Origin: Lysobacterales bacterium
GTDB taxonomy: Bacteria > Pseudomonadota > Gammaproteobacteria > Xanthomonadales > SZUA-36
Direction: 5' to 3'
Assembly (NCBI GenBank): GCA_021648045.1
Contig: JAKITM010000093.1
Span: forward strand, 1 to 9,262
Length of the DNA stretch: 9,262 nucleotides
Shown in pieces: positions 5,783 to 9,262 of this stretch. Position numbers and translations under genes: made by a program. The notes beneath the pieces are model-generated. The model saw only the letters and a list, made by a program, of their open reading frames with translations. It had not been told where the DNA came from and did not search any database. Within the stretch, counting starts at the first letter, position 1; each line of letters starts with the position of its first letter.

Positions 5783-8398
5783 ATGAAATCAACAGCCGAA
5801 ATACGCCAAGCCTACCTCGACTACTTTGCCGACCGTGGGCATAAGATAGTTTCTAGCAGTTCACTGGTGCCGGGAAATGATCCAACCCTGCTGTTTACCA
5901 ATGCTGGAATGGTGCAGTTTAAAGACCTTTTCCTAGGCTCGGAAAAGCGCGACTATAAACGCGCCACCAGTTCACAGCGTTGTGTGCGCGCCGGCGGAAA
6001 ACATAATGACTTGGAAAATGTCGGCTATACCGCCCGTCATCACACTTTTTTTGAAATGCTGGGCAACTTCAGCTTCGGTGATTATTTCAAAAAAGAAGCC
6101 ATCGAATTCGCCTGGGATTTTCTTACCAATGTACTCAAGCTGCCGGCAGAGAAACTCTGGATAACAGTTTTTGAGGAAGACGATGAAGCCGCCGAAATAT
6201 GGATTAAACACATCGGAGTTGACCCTGATCGGGTTTCCCGAATCGGTGCTAAAGACAACTTCTGGTCAATGGGCGACACAGGTCCCTGTGGGCCCTGTAC
6301 CGAAATATTTTACGACCATGGCCCGGAAGTCGCCGGTGGACCGCCGGGCACGCCTGAAGAAGACGGCGACCGCTACATTGAAATCTGGAATCTAGTCTTC
6401 ATGCAGTTCGACCGCGCTGCTGATGGCAGTATGGCCAATCTGCCCGCACCGTCGGTTGATACCGGCATGGGGCTGGAACGACTAGCGGCTATTTTGCAGG
6501 GCGTACACAGCAATTATCAAATCGACCTGTTTCAGGGGTTAATAGCCAAAGCTGCCGAACTGACAGGCTGTGATGATCTGGAAAATGATTCACTCAAAGT
6601 CATTGCCGACCATATTCGCGCCTGCGCATTTATGATTGTCGATGGTGTGCTACCAGGTAACGAAGGCAGAAGTTATGTACTGCGCCGGATCATTCGCCGG
6701 GCCATTCGTCATGGTTATAAACTTGGTCAAAAACAGCCATTCTTTGCGGCCATGGTGCCCGTATTGGTAGAACAAATGGGGCAGGCCTATCCTGAATTAA
6801 CCCAAAAGACCGAGCGGGTTCAGCAAGCTCTGTTAAAAGAAGAACAACGCTTTGCGCAAACCCTAGAGCAGGGCATGCGCCTGTTAGATGGCGTGCTTGA
6901 GGATTTGGCCGGTAGTGAAATTCCGGGGGAATCAGTATTCAAACTCTACGATACCTATGGCTTTCCGCTTGATTTAACCGCTGATATTGCGCGTGAGAAA
7001 GGTCTGACCATCGACCAGGCAGGCTTTGATACTGCAATGAATCAGCAGCGCGAACGCGCCCGTGCGGCAGGTCAGTTTAGTGCAGGAGAAAGTATTTCAG
7101 CTGATGTGGTTAAAGATCTAACGGCTACCGAGTTCACTGGCTATAATCAAAACAGTACGGATGAAGTTACATTGCTAGCAATCCTAGTCGGTGGCAAGCT
7201 TCAACAAAACCTAAATGTCGGTGAAAAGGCAACATTAATTCTCAACAAAACACCGTTTTATGCAGAATCTGGAGGACAGGTCGGGGATAGTGGCCAGCTG
7301 CAATCTACAGGCGTAATATTCGAAGTGGCTGACACCCAAAAACTAGCAGGTGTCTACCACGCGCATCAGGGCGTGCTTTCAAGCGGTAGCCTACAAACAG
7401 GCGATCATATTTCTGCAGCTGTTGACTCTGCCCGCCGGCAAGCCATTCGCCGGCACCACTCGGCCACACATCTACTTCATGCCGCTTTACGAAAATTACT
7501 CGGCTCACATGTAGAACAGAAGGGCTCGTTGGTAACGGCTAATAAATTGCGTTTCGACTTCTCTCACAACAGTCCGGTTTCAGCCAAGGAGTTGCGTGAA
7601 ATAGAGATTCTAGTTAACGATAAAACGCTTGCCAATATCAAAGCAGAAGTTGCTGAGATGAGCTATGAGGACGCTCTTAAAGCCGGAGCTTTGGCTTTGT
7701 TCGGTGAGAAATATGGCGATAAAGTTCGCGTATTAAGCTTTGATGATTACTCTGTTGAGCTCTGCGGCGGAACCCATGTTCAGCGAACAGGTGATATCGG
7801 TTTAATTAAAGTTACATCCGAAACCGGTATTGCCTCCGGGATACGGCGTATTGAAGCTGTGGTTGGTGAGCAAGCAGTGCAATGGGTACAGCAACAAAGT
7901 CAACGGGATATTGCGGTTGCTAGCCTGTTGAAATCCGGGCTTGAAGATGTCCCTGCAAAAGTAAAACATTTACTCGAGCGCCTAAAACTGGCGGAAAAAG
8001 AAAATTCCCGTCTGGAATCCAAACTGGCATCTTCATCTGGCCAATCACTGAGTGACAAAATGTATGAGGTCAACGGCGTAAATGTTCTAGCAGAGCAGTT
8101 GCCCACAGGTGATATGAAAATCATTCGCGAAACCATGGACGACCTCAAGTCCCGCTTAGAGAATGCGGTGATTCTGTTGGCTGGCGTTGATGGGGGAAAG
8201 GTCCGTTTGGTGGCAGGAGTCAGCAAAAACATTACCGGGACCTACAAGGCTGGATCGCTAGTAAATCATATTGCAGTGCAGGTCGGTGGTCGCGGTGGTG
8301 GCCGCCCAGATATGGCCCAAGCTGGTGGTACTGATGCCACACAATTAGCCGAAGCTCTGAAGAGTGTTAAACAGTGGGTGAAAGATCAAAAGCAATAA
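5783..8398 (+). CDS. alaS: Alanine--tRNA ligase (AlaRS)
   Basis: AlaRS charges tRNA-Ala with alanine and hydrolyses mischarged Ser- and Gly-tRNA-Ala in a second site. The product is 871 residues (E. coli 876), full length. The N-terminal class II core contains SSSLVPGNDPTLLFTNAGM, RCVRAGGKHNDLENVG and FFEMLGNFSFGDYF. The editing domain has its zinc and active-site ligands in H559-x3-H563 (HHSATH) and C661-x3-H665 (CGGTH). A coiled-coil-like stretch follows near 710-735, then the C-Ala domain with the glycine-rich GGRGGGRPDMAQAGG. The ATG at 5783 gives MKSTAEIRQAYLDYF, colinear with E. coli, and is preceded in frame by a TAA at 5780-5782, so no longer form is possible. No Shine-Dalgarno is visible. 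The gene stands alone, with its own promoter and a terminator candidate after it. csrA follows, without the lysC gene that lies between them in Pseudomonas. Confidence 0.98.
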   Translation: MKSTAEIRQAYLDYFADRGHKIVSSSSLVPGNDPTLLFTNAGMVQFKDLFLGSEKRDYKRATSSQRCVRAGGKHNDLENVGYTARHHTFFEMLGNFSFGDYFKKEAIEFAWDFLTNVLKLPAEKLWITVFEEDDEAAEIWIKHIGVDPDRVSRIGAKDNFWSMGDTGPCGPCTEIFYDHGPEVAGGPPGTPEEDGDRYIEIWNLVFMQFDRAADGSMANLPAPSVDTGMGLERLAAILQGVHSNYQIDLFQGLIAKAAELTGCDDLENDSLKVIADHIRACAFMIVDGVLPGNEGRSYVLRRIIRRAIRHGYKLGQKQPFFAAMVPVLVEQMGQAYPELTQKTERVQQALLKEEQRFAQTLEQGMRLLDGVLEDLAGSEIPGESVFKLYDTYGFPLDLTADIAREKGLTIDQAGFDTAMNQQRERARAAGQFSAGESISADVVKDLTATEFTGYNQNSTDEVTLLAILVGGKLQQNLNVGEKATLILNKTPFYAESGGQVGDSGQLQSTGVIFEVADTQKLAGVYHAHQGVLSSGSLQTGDHISAAVDSARRQAIRRHHSATHLLHAALRKLLGSHVEQKGSLVTANKLRFDFSHNSPVSAKELREIEILVNDKTLANIKAEVAEMSYEDALKAGALALFGEKYGDKVRVLSFDDYSVELCGGTHVQRTGDIGLIKVTSETGIASGIRRIEAVVGEQAVQWVQQQSQRDIAVASLLKSGLEDVPAKVKHLLERLKLAEKENSRLESKLASSSGQSLSDKMYEVNGVNVLAEQLPTGDMKIIRETMDDLKSRLENAVILLAGVDGGKVRLVAGVSKNITGTYKAGSLVNHIAVQVGGRGGGRPDMAQAGGTDATQLAEALKSVKQWVKDQKQ

Positions 8399-8402
8399 TT
8401 TC

Positions 8403-8422
8403 TCGACCAACGGGTTGATTTT
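8403..8422 (+). terminator. Probable intrinsic terminator of alaS
   Basis: TCGACC at 8403-8408 pairs with GGGTTGA-type sequence at 8413-8418 (six pairs, one G-U) around the loop AACG, followed at once by TTTT. It starts five bases after the alaS stop codon. The stem is modest and the T run is four bases. Confidence 0.45.
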
Positions 8423-8483
8423 ACTGATTAATGGCACATTGAATGCTCAGCAAAAAATACCAAAATGCTGTAATATTGATGCG

Positions 8484-8506
8484 TCCAGAAATATCTGGAG
8501 CTTTTT
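8484..8506 (+). terminator. Terminator-like hairpin between alaS and csrA
   Basis: TCCAGA at 8484-8489 pairs perfectly with TCTGGA at 8494-8499 across the loop AATA, followed by GC and then five T. This has the form of an intrinsic terminator. It could be a second alaS terminator. If csrA transcription starts near 8483, below the TAATAT at 8471-8476, it would instead be a leader attenuator for csrA. Confidence 0.5.
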
Positions 8507-8510
8507 AATG

Positions 8511-8569
8511 GCTCTGAAGCCAGAGCAGTAAGACAGCATAGTAGTTCAAGGGGTCTTGACTGCTATGTT
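8511..8569 (+). promoter_or_regulatory. Two further hairpins in the csrA upstream region
   Basis: The first hairpin is GCTCTG (8511-8516) with CAGAGC (8521-8526), loop AAGC, perfect. The second is longer. Bases 8535-8545 pair with 8559-8569 (including two G-U pairs), then a bulged T8546, then CAAG (8547-8550) pairs with CTTG (8555-8558) around the loop GGGT. Fifteen pairs in all make it the strongest structure in this spacer. It is followed by the GGA cluster and the csrA ribosome site. A role in csrA mRNA control is inferred. Confidence 0.5.
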
Positions 8570-8594
8570 CCGCAGTTGCCTAGTCACAGTTTAT

Positions 8595-8636
8595 GGAAAA
8601 CCAGTGTCGGCGACATGGATCAGCGGATACAAGGAG
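8595..8636 (+). promoter_or_regulatory. Cluster of GGA motifs, probable CsrA autoregulatory sites
   Basis: Four GGA triplets occur in 41 bases before csrA: 8595-8597, 8617-8619 (context ACATGGAT), 8625-8627 and 8633-8635. The last lies in ATACAAGGA (8627-8635), which matches the first nine positions of the published CsrA binding consensus RUACARGGAUGU and is itself the Shine-Dalgarno (AAGGAG, seven bases from the ATG). In E. coli, CsrA represses its own translation through several such sites, one covering the ribosome site. The same wiring is inferred here. Confidence 0.6.
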
Positions 8637-8643
8637 TAAAATA

Positions 8644-8850
8644 ATGCTGATTTTGACAAGACGAGTAGGGGAAAAACTAATTATCGGTGATGACATCTCT
8701 GTGACAGTGTTGGGTGTTAAAGGCAACCAAGTCAGGGTAGGTATCAACGCTCCACGCGAAATACAGGTCCATCGTGAAGAGATTTTCAATCGAATTCACG
8801 AACATGATGAGACCACAAACGGTTCAGGTAAAAAACCAGATTCAAACTAA
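8644..8850 (+). CDS. csrA: Carbon storage regulator CsrA (RsmA)
   Basis: CsrA is a small homodimeric RNA-binding protein that binds GGA motifs in mRNA leaders and controls translation and stability; sRNAs of the CsrB/RsmZ type sequester it. The ATG at 8644 gives 68 residues, the usual size with a slightly long polar tail. The N-terminal MLILTRRVGEKLIIGDDI carries the RNA-contacting L4 and R6. VLGVKGNQVRVGINAPREI forms the central strands, and VHREEIFNRI contains the key R44. The tail beyond residue 50 (DETTNGSGKKPDSN) is hydrophilic and unlike E. coli, as is common in the family. AAGGAG at 8631-8636 fixes the start; an upstream in-frame ATG at 8593 would add 17 non-family residues and has no ribosome site. 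The upstream GGA cluster implies autoregulation. Confidence 0.97.
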   Translation: MLILTRRVGEKLIIGDDISVTVLGVKGNQVRVGINAPREIQVHREEIFNRIHEHDETTNGSGKKPDSN

Positions 8851-8946
8851 GTACTCTTTACCCTTTACCAATCCCCAATAAACAGGTATCCTTTGCGCCC
8901 TTGATTGCGTAGGAATAACTGCGTTTTTGGGATAAAATATAAAAGT

Positions 8947-8970
8947 ATTTTAGATACAATTAAAGAATAC
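8947..8970 (+). repeat. 24-bp direct repeat, copy 1
   Basis: This is identical over 24 bases to 9136-9159, the sequence directly upstream of the tRNA-Ser gene, at a distance of 189 bp. It contains TACAAT at 8955-8960, so a copy of the tRNA -10 box is duplicated with it. Confidence 0.9.
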
Positions 8971-8992
8971 TTCGATTAGGCCGAGTGGCTGA
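8971..8992 (+). pseudogene. tRNA-Ser 5' fragment (D-arm only)
   Basis: GGCCGAGTGGCTGA at 8979-8992 is identical to the D-arm part of the intact tRNA-Ser at 9168-9181, at the same 189-bp offset as the 24-bp repeat. The eight bases that should form the 5' acceptor strand (TTCGATTA) differ from the intact gene. No anticodon arm of tRNA-Ser, T-arm (GGTTCGAATCC type) or matching 3' acceptor strand follows, so this cannot be a working tRNA. Confidence 0.7.
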
Positions 8993-9015
8993 CCAATTTG
9001 TCTGGAACAAATTGG
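8993..9015 (+). repeat. Perfect 9-bp stem hairpin
   Basis: CCAATTTGT (8993-9001) and ACAAATTGG (9007-9015) are exact complements around the loop CTGGA. The hairpin begins directly after the D-arm fragment, about where an anticodon arm would stand in a tRNA. Confidence 0.8.
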
Positions 9016-9036
9016 AACGCAGAGCGAGGCGAAGCG

Positions 9037-9070
9037 GCCCGAAGGGCGAAGGGCGAAGGGCAGGATGCCC
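9037..9070 (+). repeat. GAAGGGC tandem repeat with flanking small hairpins
   Basis: GAAGGGC occurs three times in tandem at 9041-9047, 9048-9054 and 9055-9061. GCCC (9037-9040) pairs with GGGC (9044-9047), and GGGC (9058-9061) with GCCC (9067-9070) around AGGAT. The segment is far richer in G than its AT-rich flanks. Confidence 0.8.
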
Positions 9071-9089
9071 GGAGTAACGCGCTTCCCTT

Positions 9090-9106
9090 GAAACTCGAAG
9101 AGTTTC
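9090..9106 (+). repeat. Perfect 7-bp stem hairpin
   Basis: GAAACTC (9090-9096) and GAGTTTC (9100-9106) are exact complements around GAA. No T run follows (TGGAGCAG), so it is not an intrinsic terminator. It is the last clear hairpin before the second 24-bp repeat. Confidence 0.7.
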
Positions 9107-9135
9107 TGGAGCAGCCGGTTAACTCATAGCTGAAA

Positions 9136-9159
9136 ATTTTAGATACAATTAAAGAATAC
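9136..9159 (+). promoter_or_regulatory. 24-bp direct repeat, copy 2, with the tRNA-Ser -10 box
   Basis: The 24 bases directly before the tRNA contain TACAAT at 9144-9149 (five of six to the -10 consensus). Initiation would be near 9156, only a few bases before the mature 5' end at 9160. The -35 region is weak (TTAACT at 9119-9124 with a long 19-bp spacer). A GC-rich discriminator, usual for stringently controlled tRNA promoters, is not seen. Confidence 0.5.
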
Positions 9160-9250
9160 GGAGAGGTGGCCGAGTGGCTGAAGGCGCTCCCCTGCTAAGG
9201 GAGTATGGGTTAAAAGCCCATCGAGGGTTCGAATCCCTCTCTCTCCGCCA
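9160..9250 (+). tRNA. serV: tRNA-Ser(GCU)
   Basis: This class II tRNA of 91 bases includes an encoded CCA at 9248-9250. The acceptor stem GGAGAGG (9160-9166) pairs with TCTCTCC (9240-9246) with one G-U, and the discriminator is G9247. The anticodon stem CTCCC/GGGAG (9187-9191/9199-9203) closes the loop CTGCTAA, giving anticodon GCT at 9194-9196, which reads AGC and AGU codons. The long variable arm, ATGGG pairing with CCCAT, is typical of serine tRNAs. The T-arm is GAGGG-TTCGAAT-CCCTC at 9223-9239. Its place after csrA matches E. coli serV, where arginine tRNAs follow; the window ends 12 bases later, so that cannot be checked. Confidence 0.97.
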
Positions 9251-9262
9251 AATAAAAAAGGC

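Larger units (their letters stand above)
8851..9159. other. csrA to tRNA-Ser spacer (309 bp) with tRNA-derived repeat and structured insert
   Basis: No protein-coding gene is apparent. From 8851 to about 8946 I see no clear csrA terminator; there is only an AT-rich inverted repeat, TAAAATA (8933-8939) with TATTTTA (8946-8952). The rest is made of the first copy of the tRNA-Ser upstream repeat, a tRNA-Ser 5' fragment, a run of hairpins and a GAAGGGC tandem repeat, and then the second upstream repeat directly before the tRNA gene. Confidence 0.7.

Noticed and set aside
8593..8643. Upstream in-frame ATG for CsrA
   Set aside because: CsrA begins at MLILTRR throughout the family and a strong AAGGAG serves the ATG at 8644.
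9037..9070. GAAGGGC repeats as a CRISPR array
   Set aside because: Units are seven bases in direct tandem without spacers.
8947..9159. Direct repeats as att sites of an integrated island
   Set aside because: Only 165 bp lies between them, there is no integrase, and the duplicated part is the 5' rather than the usual 3' end of the tRNA gene.

Overview
The window is a housekeeping stretch of a gammaproteobacterial chromosome. The order is mutS facing away from pncC-recA-recX, then alaS, csrA and a tRNA-Ser(GCU) gene. The pncC-recA-recX-alaS-csrA-serV order is the one known from enterobacteria, and mutS lying close to recA is common in gammaproteobacteria. Protein sequences resemble E. coli and Pseudomonas family members but are clearly diverged. 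A marine, Cellvibrionales- or Oceanospirillales-like lineage is my guess and cannot be settled from this window.

Left part (1-3283): the 5' end of a gene for a DUF1800-type protein runs off the left edge on the minus strand, behind a 215-bp spacer carrying ten-bp direct repeats and a TATAAT box. Then comes complete mutS on the minus strand. mutS and pncC are divergent and separated by 76 bp that must hold both promoters.

Middle (3284-5782): pncC (NMN deamidase, CinA C-terminal family), recA (GTG start) and recX lie in line. No CTG-N10-CAG LexA box is visible upstream of recA, which is unexpected for this class. The 252-bp recX-alaS spacer holds a strong 24-bp imperfect palindrome, a REP-like hairpin, and a TATAAT box so close to the alaS start codon that the mRNA may be leaderless.

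Right part (5783-9262): alaS is complete. The 245-bp alaS-csrA spacer carries a probable terminator, three successive hairpins and four GGA motifs, the last covering the csrA Shine-Dalgarno in a context close to the CsrA RNA-binding consensus, which suggests autoregulation. The 309-bp stretch after csrA is the least ordinary part. The promoter-side 24 bp and the D-arm of the tRNA-Ser gene occur twice, 189 bp apart. Between the copies lies a GC-rich, hairpin-filled segment with a three-copy GAAGGGC repeat.

The genes join DNA repair (MutS, RecA, RecX), pyridine-nucleotide salvage (PncC), translation (AlaRS, tRNA-Ser) and post-transcriptional control (CsrA). I see no defence system, transposase, CRISPR array or prophage gene. 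The best candidate for something undescribed is the tRNA-associated structured element at 8947-9159.
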